Program-made: the position numbers and the translations under genes
Origin: JANPPS01 sp964242575
GTDB taxonomy: Bacteria > Pseudomonadota > Alphaproteobacteria > Acetobacterales > Acetobacteraceae
Assembly: GCA_964242575.1 (NCBI GenBank)
Contig: CAXTCN010000040.1
Coordinates: forward strand, 1-40,394
Reading direction: 5' to 3'
DNA: 40,394 nucleotides
Notes under the pieces: model-generated
Databases searched by the model: none
What the model was told of the DNA's origin: nothing
What the model saw: only the letters and a program-made list of their open reading frames with translations
Part shown: in pieces, positions 24,066 through 32,562 of the stretch
How the letters are laid out: each line of letters starts with the position of its first letter
Numbering within the stretch: the stretch's first letter is position 1

Positions 24066-24784
24066 GGCGCCACCACCGCGTCCCGCTGCCCGCTCGCGTC
24101 CAGCGCCGCCCGGACGAAGCCGGACGCCTTCTGCTCCTCGATGAACGCCGCCACGTAACGTGATCCGGCCGGGCGGCCCTTCGGCGTGCCCATTGCCTGC
24201 TCGATTGCCATGAACCGGCCCGGCAACGCGCGCAGCCCGGGTTGCGCGCGAACCAGGGCCTCCTGCGGCTGCCGCACGCCCGCCAGCACTTCGTAATCAC
24301 TGGCCAGGAACGCCGCATCCGCGTTTTCGGACGGCGGCACCCGCACCAACTCGGCCCGGGATAGCGTGCGGGTCAGGAATAGGTCATAGGCGCTGCCGCG
24401 CACTACCACGACGCGCACCCCGGCCGCGTCCACGTCCGCCACGGTGCGGAGTGGCGAGGCGTCCCGTACCACATGGATGCCCTCGATCAGCACATAGGGC
24501 GCCGTGAACTCGATGTCGGCCGCACGGAGCGGGTCGATTGCCATGAACGCGATGTCCCACTGGCCGTCGCGCGCCGCCTCGAACACCTGCACGGCGCCGT
24601 CAAATGCCAGGAACTCGACCGGAACGCTAAGTCGGCGCGCCAACTCCCGCGCTAGGGCGACGCTGGCGCCGCGCGGTTCGCCCGTGGCCTGGTCACGCTG
24701 CACCAGCACCGGGTTGCCGAAATTGAGCGCTGCCCGCAGCGTGCCAGTCGGCGCAAGTTCGGTTGCGGCCTCATGCGCGCTCAC
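24062..24784 (-). CDS. Solute-binding-fold (SBP_bac_3) protein without signal peptide
   Basis: Protein of 240 residues with the type-3 periplasmic binding fold. It begins VSAHEAATELAPTGTLRAALNFGNPVL and goes straight into the domain; no export signal or lipobox is present, so it appears cytoplasmic. Family segments are GASVALARELARRL, WDIAFMAIDPLRAADIEFTAPYV and VRVVVVRGSAYDLFLTR. The start is GTG 24784, overlapping the stop of the upstream esterase gene (GTGA). No ABC permease or ATPase is adjacent. Similar leaderless proteins occur in Bradyrhizobium and its relatives (from memory). The role could be ligand sensing, or an enzyme-like use of the fold (cyclohexadienyl dehydratase is a known case). 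Confidence 0.82.
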   Translation of the reverse strand: MSAHEAATELAPTGTLRAALNFGNPVLVQRDQATGEPRGASVALARELARRLSVPVEFLAFDGAVQVFEAARDGQWDIAFMAIDPLRAADIEFTAPYVLIEGIHVVRDASPLRTVADVDAAGVRVVVVRGSAYDLFLTRTLSRAELVRVPPSENADAAFLASDYEVLAGVRQPQEALVRAQPGLRALPGRFMAIEQAMGTPKGRPAGSRYVAAFIEEQKASGFVRAALDASGQRDAVVAP

Positions 24785-26703
24785 CGGGGCAGCCGCGCCA
24801 GCGTGCCGGCGCGCGCGGCGACCACCATGGCGTCCGCGTCCTCCTGCCGCAGCAGCCGTTCCGCCACCAACCGGTCCGCCGCGTGCCGCACCGCAAGGTG
24901 GTAGCTGACCGGGTTGGGGTAGCGCACCGACAACGGCGTGCGCGGATCGTCCGGCGTAGGCTCGGCCGGCAATGGGACCGCGCCGCCAGCCAGGCCGCAC
25001 AGCTCGCCCTCCGCGAACCCGGCGCGGCGCAGGTTCCAACCGGTGTAGGTCGCCAGCGGCGCTTCGATCTCCGGCAGGCGGATGCCGTCCAGCGCGTGGC
25101 CGTCCGCGTCCACCCGCGGCACCAGCACCGGGTAGGCCCGGCCCGCCGCTGGCGGGTTGCGGTCCCGGTTCACCACCGCCACCCCGTTCACCAACCCGGC
25201 ATACGGCACGCCGGGCAGGCGCGGGAATGCCTCCGGACTTGGCGTCGCCAGCGTGCCGTGCGCCCGCATGGGGTAGCGGCTGGCGGGTGGCTCCACGTCC
25301 TCCCGCACCCAACCGTCCAATGCCGTCAACAGCGCACGCAGCGCCGGGCCGGGGTGCAGCGGGTTGCTGGGCATCACGCAGGCGGGCTGCGGCTCCGACA
25401 CCTGGCCCGGCGTCGTCGAGTGCGGGAACCCTGCCAGCATATACGCCCGCACGTTGGGCGGCAGGTCGACATGGAAGCCGCGCGTGTCAGTCACCACCAG
25501 CGCGGCGCGCGCCTGGTAGGCCTCGCTGTCGGTATCGACCTGCATGATGCGCGGGCAGGTGCGCGCCGGCCCGCACTGCGCCAGCAACCCGTCGGTCATG
25601 CCCGTCAGCGCGTCTGTGGTGCTGGCATAGGTGAACGGGAAGCCGTCGCCGGGGAACAGATGGTCCTCGTGCTGCCGCGAGAAGCGGCCGGGCTGCGAGA
25701 AGCGCGCGTTGGTGAAGCTGCGCCGTGCGCCGGAGATGTACGGCAGCATGGCCTCGAACACCGGACGCCCAGCCTCGTCGTCATTGAAACCCTGGTACAG
25801 CATGTCCTTTAGGAACCGGCCGCTCTGTGAGATGCCGATGGCATAGGCGTGGCTGGCCTCCGGCGCGTCCCCGCGCGCCAGCGGCGTGCCGGCATCCCAG
25901 CGCAGGTGCGACACCAGGTCCCGCACCGCCGCCATGCCCATCCCGCCGGCCACTGGGTCCCGCGCCGTGTAGGCCAGCTCATAGATTGCTCCGGCGTCGA
26001 AGCCTTCGGGCCGGGTGATGCGGATGCGTTGCGGGTCCAGCAGCTCGAACTTGAGGCCCGCCGGGGCCTGCCGCGGGTCCGCCTCCCGCGCCCGCACCGT
26101 GAGCCGCAACGAGGCCGGGTCAGCGACGGGGTAGCCGAGCCGCTCGGTCACTGGGTTCGTGTTGTGGTCCCACACCCACTCCTCCCGCGACGGCCCGCTC
26201 AGCCCCGGGATGGTGGGCGCCTGCAAGCCGAGCACATCCGGCGCAGGCGTCACGTCATGCTGCCAACCGCTCCAGACGATGCTGTAGCCCTGGCGCATCA
26301 GGAACCCGTTGCCCGCGTCCGCCGCCTGCCGCACCGCGTTGCCCGGCGGCGCGTCGTTCAGCGCTGGCAACACGAGCTTCCGCCCGCGGTTCACTACGTC
26401 ATACAGCAGCACGCCATTGCCGCGGTGCGGGTCGGTTGGCCGCAGGATCACGACGTCCGACGTGGCCTCCACCAGCCCGTCCGCGTTGCGCGGCGCTTGG
26501 GCGAGGTCAACGATCACCGCGTTGCGCGGGTCGGCCGGGTCCAACCCGATGGTGGCGCGAGCGGCAACCCGGTCATAGGTGCCGATGGCGCCGAACGTCC
26601 GGCCCTCGAACGCCGGGCTCTGCACGTCCTGCACCTCAAGCCGCAACAGCTTGGCGTGCGCCGGGGCGACGCAGAGCAGGCACAGCAGGATGACGCGAAG
26701 CAT
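24781..26703 (-). CDS. Secreted alpha/beta-hydrolase-domain protein (PF20091 type)
   Basis: Large secreted hydrolase of 640 residues. I start at ATG 26703: GAAGGA lies about 8 nt upstream and the protein then opens with a signal peptide (MLRVILLCLLCVAPAHA, cut near 17). The frame from 26847 would bury that signal. The nucleophile motif is GISQSG (290-295, S292). Other family blocks are GVLLYDVVNRGRK, QGYSIVWSGWQHD and VAGGMGMAAVRD. The family is annotated as alpha/beta hydrolase domain-containing and has no firmly assigned substrate; esters or amides in the periplasm are likely. It is translationally coupled to the downstream solute-binding-fold gene. Confidence 0.85.
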   Translation of the reverse strand: MLRVILLCLLCVAPAHAKLLRLEVQDVQSPAFEGRTFGAIGTYDRVAARATIGLDPADPRNAVIVDLAQAPRNADGLVEATSDVVILRPTDPHRGNGVLLYDVVNRGRKLVLPALNDAPPGNAVRQAADAGNGFLMRQGYSIVWSGWQHDVTPAPDVLGLQAPTIPGLSGPSREEWVWDHNTNPVTERLGYPVADPASLRLTVRAREADPRQAPAGLKFELLDPQRIRITRPEGFDAGAIYELAYTARDPVAGGMGMAAVRDLVSHLRWDAGTPLARGDAPEASHAYAIGISQSGRFLKDMLYQGFNDDEAGRPVFEAMLPYISGARRSFTNARFSQPGRFSRQHEDHLFPGDGFPFTYASTTDALTGMTDGLLAQCGPARTCPRIMQVDTDSEAYQARAALVVTDTRGFHVDLPPNVRAYMLAGFPHSTTPGQVSEPQPACVMPSNPLHPGPALRALLTALDGWVREDVEPPASRYPMRAHGTLATPSPEAFPRLPGVPYAGLVNGVAVVNRDRNPPAAGRAYPVLVPRVDADGHALDGIRLPEIEAPLATYTGWNLRRAGFAEGELCGLAGGAVPLPAEPTPDDPRTPLSVRYPNPVSYHLAVRHAADRLVAERLLRQEDADAMVVAARAGTLARLPR

Positions 26704-26785
26704 GGGCGGTCCTTCCCCGGTTTGCGCGAAACGTGCGGGTGTAAGAAGGGTTTGACAACCCGCTTTGCCGTGTGGAACGGCCTCG

Positions 26786-28174
26786 TTACCCCAAGGCGGG
26801 CATCGACGGCCCAGTCTCCTGAACGCGCTCCAACACGCGCGCGGCACGAAGCGCCAGGTCGTCGCGATACAGCGCCGCCGCCAGTTGCACGCTGCGCGGC
26901 AGGCCGCCGGCGCCCAGCCCCATCGGCACGGCGATGGCGGGCTGCCGGGTCAGGCTGAACGCGAAGGTCCACGGCGCCCATTCCTGCCACAGCGCCCGCA
27001 TCGGGTCCGTCGTCGCGGCGTCGGCCAGCATCGGCGGCCCAGGAACAGTTGGGCACAGCACCAGGTCGAACCGCTGGTGGAACAGCGCCATGCGGTGCGC
27101 CGCCTGCACCCGCGCCGCCTCGGCCGCCAGCAGGTCCGCCGCGGTGAACCCTGCGCCGGCCGCCGCGACCTCCCGCAGGCCCGGGTCGAGCAACTCGGGC
27201 TGCGCCGTTGCGGCCACCTGCGCAGCAAGCGCCGCCGCCCAGACCCGGCCGAACACCAGGGCCGTGTCCGGCAGGCCCGGGTCCTCGTCGTGGACTTCCG
27301 CCCCGGCGTCCGCCAGCGCCTGCGCCGCCGCCTCCACAGCCGCAACGCTGTCCGCATCCACCGGCGCGTCGAAGCCCGGGTGGCGCAGCACCGAGACGCG
27401 CAGGCCCTGGACGCCCTGCTCGATCCCGTCCCGCCAGTCCCGCGCGTCGTCCGGCAAGCAGAACGGGTCCCGCGCATCGAACCGCGCCATGGCCGACAGC
27501 ATCAGCGCCGCGTCCCGTACGGTGCGCGTCATCGGCCCGGCCACCGAGACGTGCCCGAACGCGCCCAGCGGCCACTGCGGCACCCGGCCGAAGCTCGGTT
27601 TCAGGCCCACCACGCCGCACCACGCCGCCGGGATTCGCACGCTGCCGCCGGCGTCGGTGCCGATGTGCAGCGGCCCGAACCCCGCCGCCGTCGCTGCGCC
27701 CGCGCCGGACGAACTGCCGCCCGTGGTCCGCCTGGGGTCCCACGGGTTGCGGGTAATGCCGTGCAGCGGGCAGTCGCCGGGCGTTTTCCAGCCGAACTCG
27801 GTCGTGGTGGTCTTGCCGAGCACGACTGCGCCGGCGGCACGCAGGCCCATGACGCTTGGCGCGTCGGCCGGGGCGGGTTCCGCGGAGGTGGTGCGGCTGC
27901 CGCGGCGGGTGGGGAAGCCGGCCAGGTCCACTACGTCCTTCACGGTGCACGGCACGCCGTCCAGCGGCCCGATTGGCCGGCCAGCGCGCCACCGCTGCTC
28001 GCTCTCGCCAGCGGCCTGCAAGGCGCGGGGGTTCAGCACAGCGAAGGCGTTGAGCGCCGGGTTGTGCCGGGCGATGCGCTCGGTGATGGCCTGCAACGCC
28101 TCAACCGGGCTTAGCGTCCCGCGGGCATAGTGTTGCAGCAGCGCCTCGGCGGACATCGTGGCGGGATCGGTCAT
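26786..28174 (-). CDS. Amidase-signature family amidase
   Basis: Amidase of 462 residues. The catalytic triad is K79 (TVKDVVD), cis-S154 (TTGGSSSG) and nucleophile S178 (IGTDAGGSVR), with 24-residue Ser spacing as expected. I start at ATG 28174 (MTDPATM), which overlaps the TGA of trmO (ATGA) and has AGGA upstream. There is no C-terminal extension, so it is not a second allophanate hydrolase. A GatA role is unlikely because gatB and gatC are not adjacent. The substrate is unknown; candidates are short aliphatic or aryl amides. It is the last gene of the gamma-glutamyltransferase-trmO-amidase run. Confidence 0.88.
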   Translation of the reverse strand: MTDPATMSAEALLQHYARGTLSPVEALQAITERIARHNPALNAFAVLNPRALQAAGESEQRWRAGRPIGPLDGVPCTVKDVVDLAGFPTRRGSRTTSAEPAPADAPSVMGLRAAGAVVLGKTTTTEFGWKTPGDCPLHGITRNPWDPRRTTGGSSSGAGAATAAGFGPLHIGTDAGGSVRIPAAWCGVVGLKPSFGRVPQWPLGAFGHVSVAGPMTRTVRDAALMLSAMARFDARDPFCLPDDARDWRDGIEQGVQGLRVSVLRHPGFDAPVDADSVAAVEAAAQALADAGAEVHDEDPGLPDTALVFGRVWAAALAAQVAATAQPELLDPGLREVAAAGAGFTAADLLAAEAARVQAAHRMALFHQRFDLVLCPTVPGPPMLADAATTDPMRALWQEWAPWTFAFSLTRQPAIAVPMGLGAGGLPRSVQLAAALYRDDLALRAARVLERVQETGPSMPALG

Positions 28175-28617
28175 GCAGGAGTCCTGTGCGGCGTAAGCCA
28201 ACCCATGGTGGCGTTCGGTTCGGCGTCGGTGGAGGGCAGGTACGGCTTGATGTCCAACAGCGGCGTGCGGTCCACGCAGTCCAGGAACCGCACGCGCAGC
28301 CGTCCCGGCCCGTTAGCGCCAAGGAACTCGACCACCGAGAGGCCAATCGGGTTGGGCCGCAACGGCGCCCGGGTGGCGAACACGCCGCGTTCCTCCCCAT
28401 CGAACGGCGGCACGATGCGCAGGCCGTCCGCTTGCGGACCCAGCCAGTACAGCAGGATCAGGTGGGAGAAGCCGTCCAGCCCCAGCAGCCCGTCGCGGTA
28501 GGCGGAATCGACCTCCGCCACGCACTCCGGCGCAGGGTTCGGTTGCCGCCCGTTGCGTGGACAGTCGGCCAGCGAGGCGAACGGGGTGCGCAGGCGGCCG
28601 ACCGGGCGAACGATCAC
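28171..28617 (-). CDS. trmO: TrmO/TsaA-family tRNA methyltransferase
   Basis: SAM-dependent enzyme of 148 residues of the VirR/TsaA-like fold, which in E. coli N6-methylates t6A37 of tRNA-Thr. Typical blocks are FASLADCPRNGRQP, LLGLDGFSHLILLYWL, GVFATRAPLRPNPIGLSVVEFLG and DIKPYLPSTDAEP. The C-terminal domain seen in some longer members is absent. The start is GTG 28617 embedded in the stop of the gamma-glutamyltransferase gene (GTGA). Being made by coupling with peptide/amide enzymes is unusual for a tRNA modification gene. It could instead be a paralogue acting on another substrate. Confidence 0.85.
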   Translation of the reverse strand: MIVRPVGRLRTPFASLADCPRNGRQPNPAPECVAEVDSAYRDGLLGLDGFSHLILLYWLGPQADGLRIVPPFDGEERGVFATRAPLRPNPIGLSVVEFLGANGPGRLRVRFLDCVDRTPLLDIKPYLPSTDAEPNATMGWLTPHRTPA

Positions 28618-30176
28618 CCTTGCGCCACGGCGGCGGACCACGGCGACATCGTGTCGCTGACGCCGGTGCGCGTCCCGTCCTGCATCCAAATCAGGTTCGG
28701 ACAGGCGAAGTTGACCGGCAGCACGCCGTGCTCGACCACCTCGGTCGGGCCGTCCGACCGCAGCGCGCGCAGCACGTCCGGCGGCAGGCGTTGGTCCGCG
28801 TGGACCGTGTCCGCGTCCGACACATCGATGCGCGGATGCTGCGCCGCCGCCTGCGGCTCCATGCCGAACTCCGTCACGAACGCCAGCGTTTGCAGCACCG
28901 CCGCCAGGATGCGCCGTCCACCCGACGCTCCCGCCGCCAGCACCGGCCGGCCGCCGTCCCGCAGGATGACCGGGCACATGTTGGTGAGCGGACGCTTGCC
29001 GGGCGCGACCGAGTTCGGCTGGTTGGGCCGCGGATCGAACCACATGACGCCATTGTTCATCAGCACCCCCGAACCCGGCAGCACCACCCGGCTGCCCATG
29101 GACGACAGCAGGGTCGAGGTCATGGACACCATGCCGCCATCGGCGTCGCACACCGTAAGGTGCGTCGTGCAGCTCTCGGCCGCCTTCGGTTCGGCGTCGC
29201 CCAGGCCGGCCAGGCGCTCGGCATACGCGGCCTTCATCGCGCGGGCCAACGACACGAACCACGCCGCGTCCGGCGTCGCGGTAGGCGCCAGTCCGTCCAG
29301 CACGCGCACGAGCGTCGGCGCCGCCGTGAGCCCGCCCGCGAGCTGCAAGGTCCGGCCGCGCCACGGCGCTTCCAGGTAGGGCGTCGTCCGCGCCACGCAG
29401 CCGCCGAGGTCGGCCGCGTCCAGCACGCCGCCCATTGCCGCCACATCGGCTGCGACGCTGGCCGCCACGTCGCCCTCGTAGAAGTCCCGTAGCCCGGCCC
29501 GCTGCAAGCGTTCGAGCGTGTCCGCGAGCCGGCCGAGCAGGAAGTATCCGGGGTCGCCCTGGTAAGGCGGCACCGGCGGCAGGCCGTTCGGCAGGTAGAT
29601 GCGCGCACTCTCGGGGTACAGCCGCAGCACCGCGGCGGCGTTCGCGACCTTCAACGTGGTGAACCAGTCCTGCGCCAGGCCGCGCCGGGCCAGGGCGACC
29701 GCGGGCGCCATCACGTCCGCCAGCGGCAGCTTGCCCCAGCGCTCGTGCATGGCGGCGTAGCCGGCAACGGCGGACGGCACCGCGAACGACAGCGGCCCGT
29801 GGATGTTGGCGTCGCCCTCCACCTCCGGCCAGGGAAACAGGTCCCGCTTCTCCCGCCCGGTCAGCCGGAACCGGCCCGCGTCCAGGCGGCCCGGCGCGCG
29901 TGGCCCGAAATCCACCACCTCCGCGCGCCGCTCCCCGGCCGGATGCACCAGCGCGAAGCCGATGCCGCCCAGCCCGCTGTTCCACGGCTCGGCCGCAGCC
30001 AAGGCGAACGCCGTCGCCACCGCCGCGTCCACCGCGTTGCCGCCCGCGTCCAGCACGGCGACGCCCGCCAGCGCCGCGTCGCGCGACTGCGACACCACCA
30101 TGCCGCGGCGTCCGCTGGCGGCGGGTTTGGTGACCTGCCAGTTCTGCGTGAGGTGTGGCGGCGGTGCGTAGGTCAT
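28614..30176 (-). CDS. Gamma-glutamyltransferase family protein, YwrD-like
   Basis: Ntn-hydrolase of 520 residues. Self-cleavage should occur before T337 in CTTHLTVCDADGGMVSMTSTL, giving a large and a small subunit. Other family marks are GGNAVDAAVATAFALAAAEP, the GSGVLMNNGVMWFDP turn and GKRPLTNM. I start at ATG 30176 with CAGGAG 8 nt upstream. No signal peptide is present, in contrast to periplasmic GGTs, so it is probably a cytoplasmic YwrD-type enzyme. The family cleaves gamma-glutamyl bonds or, in acylase relatives, acyl side chains. It leads the overlapping run with trmO and the amidase. Confidence 0.9.
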   Translation of the reverse strand: MTYAPPPHLTQNWQVTKPAASGRRGMVVSQSRDAALAGVAVLDAGGNAVDAAVATAFALAAAEPWNSGLGGIGFALVHPAGERRAEVVDFGPRAPGRLDAGRFRLTGREKRDLFPWPEVEGDANIHGPLSFAVPSAVAGYAAMHERWGKLPLADVMAPAVALARRGLAQDWFTTLKVANAAAVLRLYPESARIYLPNGLPPVPPYQGDPGYFLLGRLADTLERLQRAGLRDFYEGDVAASVAADVAAMGGVLDAADLGGCVARTTPYLEAPWRGRTLQLAGGLTAAPTLVRVLDGLAPTATPDAAWFVSLARAMKAAYAERLAGLGDAEPKAAESCTTHLTVCDADGGMVSMTSTLLSSMGSRVVLPGSGVLMNNGVMWFDPRPNQPNSVAPGKRPLTNMCPVILRDGGRPVLAAGASGGRRILAAVLQTLAFVTEFGMEPQAAAQHPRIDVSDADTVHADQRLPPDVLRALRSDGPTEVVEHGVLPVNFACPNLIWMQDGTRTGVSDTMSPWSAAVAQG

Positions 30177-30286
30177 GCAACAACTCCTGGACGTGGGTGT
30201 TGTAGCGGTTGACACCGAACTGTCGCTAGACGCATCGCTGTGCCGGATGTCAGCCGACACCAGTGTTTCCAGGAGGCCAGGAATAC
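30177..30286. promoter_or_regulatory. Divergent promoter region, GGT / glycosyltransferase
   Basis: A 110-bp divergent gap. A perfect plus-strand -35 hexamer TTGACA lies at 30209-30214, but the sequence 17 bp downstream (GCATCG) is a poor -10. AGGAGG (30271-30276) and a closer AGGAA serve the ATG at 30287. Confidence 0.35.
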
Positions 30287-31033
30287 ATGCCCGACCGCCC
30301 TCGCGTCAGCTTCGTGGTGCCCGCCTACAACGAGGAGCGCCTGCTGCCCGCCTGCCTCGCCGCCATCAAAGCGGAGATCGAGCGCAATGGCTGCACGGCG
30401 GAGATCATTGTGGTGGACAACGCCAGCACGGACGGCACGCGGGAGGCGGCGCTGGCCGTGCCCGGCGTCGAGGTGGTGTACCAGCCGAGGAAGGGCCTGG
30501 TGCCAGCCCGCAGCGCCGGGTTCGAGGCCTCGCGCGGCGTGCTGGTGGCCAACATCGACGCCGACACCCTGGTGCCCGAGGGCTGGCTCGACCGCGTGCT
30601 GGAGGCGTTCGAGCGGCAACCGAAGCTTGTGGTGCTGAGCGGACCCTATGATTATTACGACGTGCCGCGCTACATGCGCACCGCCGCGCGGGCGTTCTAT
30701 GGCATGGGCTATATGACCTACCTGTTCAACAAACGCGTGCTCGGCGTCGGCTCCATGGTGCAGGGCGGCAACTTCGTGGTGCTGCGGGACGCGATGGCGG
30801 CGATCGGCGGGATCAGCGACCGGTTCACCTTTTATGGCGAGGACACCGATATCGCCCAACGCATGAGCGAGGTCGGGGACGTCACCTTCACCTACGCGCT
30901 GCGGGCCAAAAGCTCCGGCCGGCGGCTGCAAGGGGATGGCATGTTGCTGACCGGGGTGCGCTATGGGGCAAATTATGTGTGGGCCACGTTTTTCCGGAAG
31001 CCGTTCACGACCGCCTGGAACGACTATCGTTAA
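30287..31033 (+). CDS. Glycosyltransferase family 2
   Basis: GT-A enzyme of 248 residues. I start at ATG 30287 (MPDRPRVSFV), served by AGGAGG/CAGGA; an in-frame ATG at 30263 lacks a site. The catalytic segments are VSFVVPAYNEE, VVDNASTDGT and NIDADTLVP (DxD). GEDTDIAQRMSEVG in the C-terminal part holds an ED-type catalytic base motif. No transmembrane helix is obvious. The acceptor is unknown. It stands 6 bp before dgoK, so it may share that transcript although it has no clear sugar-acid role. Confidence 0.9.
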   Translation: MPDRPRVSFVVPAYNEERLLPACLAAIKAEIERNGCTAEIIVVDNASTDGTREAALAVPGVEVVYQPRKGLVPARSAGFEASRGVLVANIDADTLVPEGWLDRVLEAFERQPKLVVLSGPYDYYDVPRYMRTAARAFYGMGYMTYLFNKRVLGVGSMVQGGNFVVLRDAMAAIGGISDRFTFYGEDTDIAQRMSEVGDVTFTYALRAKSSGRRLQGDGMLLTGVRYGANYVWATFFRKPFTTAWNDYR

Positions 31034-31039
31034 GGTTGT

Positions 31040-31918
31040 GTGCCGCCAGTGATCGGGGTTGATTGGGGCACCACGAGCTTCCGTGCGTTCCGCCTGGAGG
31101 GCCTCAAAATCCTGGACCGGCGGGACAGCGCGCAGGGCATCCTGGCCGCCCAGGGCCGTTTCGCCGAGGTGCTGCGGGACGCCATCGGCCCCTGGCTCGC
31201 GGATGGCGAGACGCGCGTGCTGATGTCCGGCATGATCGGCAGCCGCCAAGGCTGGATCGAGGCGCCCTACCTGCCGTGCCCCGCCGGCGCCGCGGACATT
31301 GCCGGTTCGCTGACTCCGGTGCCGTTCGCGGGCGCGCAGGTGCTGCTGGCGCCGGGCCTGTCAGCCATTGACCCGGACGATGTGCCGGAAGTGATGCGCG
31401 GCGAAGAAACGCAGGTGCTGGGGCAGCTTGCCCGCATCGGCCCGGATGGGCTGGCGTGCCTGCCGGGCAGCCACTCGAAGTGGGTGCGGGTGACGGACGG
31501 GCGGATTGCCGGGTTCACGACGCACCTGACTGGCGAGGCGTTCGCGGCGCTACGACACCACACCATCCTGGGCCGGCTGATGCCGGAGTGCCCGCATGAC
31601 GCCGAAGCGTTTCGTCAGGGCGTGGCGCGCTCCGGCGAGGCTGGCGGGCTGTTGCACCATCTGTTTGGCGTCCGTGCCCTGGGCCTGTTCGGAGCGCTGC
31701 CGGAACCGGGCGCCGCGTCCTATTTGTCTGGCCTGCTGATCGGGCACGAGGTCCGCGCCGCCGCTCCGCAGGGCACAGTCCACTTGATTGGCGCGGCCAG
31801 CCTGTGCGTGCTGTACCACCAGGCCATCGCCGAGTGCGGCGGCCAATCCGTCACCTTGGACAGCGACGCGGCGGCGCATGGCCTGGCCGCCATTGGGGAA
31901 CATGCCGCATGGACTTAG
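31040..31918 (+). CDS. dgoK: 2-dehydro-3-deoxygalactonokinase
   Basis: Kinase of 292 residues that phosphorylates 2-keto-3-deoxy-galactonate to KDPGal. The N-terminal GVDWGTTSFRAF phosphate-binding loop and the MSGMIGSRQGW and LPGSHSKWVRV blocks are DgoK hallmarks. The start is GTG 31040, with TAAGG just upstream. The last 10 bp overlap dgoA, the gene for the next enzyme. The expected galactonate dehydratase (dgoD) is not in the window, so the upstream step must come from another locus or from the dehydrogenases of this cluster. Confidence 0.93.
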   Translation: MPPVIGVDWGTTSFRAFRLEGLKILDRRDSAQGILAAQGRFAEVLRDAIGPWLADGETRVLMSGMIGSRQGWIEAPYLPCPAGAADIAGSLTPVPFAGAQVLLAPGLSAIDPDDVPEVMRGEETQVLGQLARIGPDGLACLPGSHSKWVRVTDGRIAGFTTHLTGEAFAALRHHTILGRLMPECPHDAEAFRQGVARSGEAGGLLHHLFGVRALGLFGALPEPGAASYLSGLLIGHEVRAAAPQGTVHLIGAASLCVLYHQAIAECGGQSVTLDSDAAAHGLAAIGEHAAWT

Positions 31919-32562
31919 GCGCGTTGCTGCAAGCCTGTCCGCTGGTCGCGATCCTGCGCGGCATCCAGCCCCATGAGGCCGAAGCGGTCGGCGACGCGCT
32001 GGTAAGCGCCGGGTTCCGCATCATCGAGGTGCCGCTGAACTCGCCCGACCCGCTCGACAGCATCGCCCGGCTGGCGCGCCGCTTTGGCGAGCGGGCGCTG
32101 ATTGGCGCCGGCACGGTGATGCGGACGGCGGACGTGGACGCGGTGGCGGCGGCGGGCGGCCGGGTGATCGTGACCCCGCACGCCGACCCGGCCCTGGTGC
32201 GCGCCGCCAAGGCGCAAGGCCTGGTGACGATGCCCGGATTCTTCACCCCGGCCGAGGCGTTCGCGCTGCTGGACGCCGGCGCCGACGCGTTGAAGCTGTT
32301 CCCGGCGGAGGGCGGCAGCCCGGCCGTGCTCCGCGCCCTCCGCGCCGTGCTGCCGGCCGGCACGCGGGTGCTGCCGGTGGGTGGGATCGACGCCTCCAAC
32401 ATCGCTGCCTGGCGCGCCGCCGGTGCGGCCGGGTTCGGCATCGGCTCGGCCATCTACAAGCCCGGCGACAGCCCGGCGACCGTCACCGCCAAGGCGAAAA
32501 CGTTGCTGGACGCGCTCGCGGTTCCCAAAAGCACGCCAGGCCTTACTAAGGAGACCGCCTGA
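31909..32562 (+). CDS. dgoA: 2-dehydro-3-deoxy-6-phosphogalactonate aldolase
   Basis: Class I aldolase of 217 residues that cleaves KDPGal to pyruvate and glyceraldehyde-3-phosphate. The likely active site is R17 (ILRGIQP), E40 (IIEVPLN) and the Schiff-base K129 (DALKLFPAE). These sit three residues downstream of the corresponding positions I recall for E. coli KDPGal aldolase. GAGTVM and the phosphate-binding PVGGI and GSAIYKPG loops are present. The start ATG 31909 overlaps the end of dgoK. The stop shares one base with the ATG of the next gene. Confidence 0.94.
   Translation: MDLGALLQACPLVAILRGIQPHEAEAVGDALVSAGFRIIEVPLNSPDPLDSIARLARRFGERALIGAGTVMRTADVDAVAAAGGRVIVTPHADPALVRAAKAQGLVTMPGFFTPAEAFALLDAGADALKLFPAEGGSPAVLRALRAVLPAGTRVLPVGGIDASNIAAWRAAGAAGFGIGSAIYKPGDSPATVTAKAKTLLDALAVPKSTPGLTKETA

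Noticed and set aside
26786..28174. GatA subunit of the tRNA amidotransferase
   Set aside because: gatB and gatC are absent nearby and the gene is embedded in an unrelated coupled run; a general amidase fits better.
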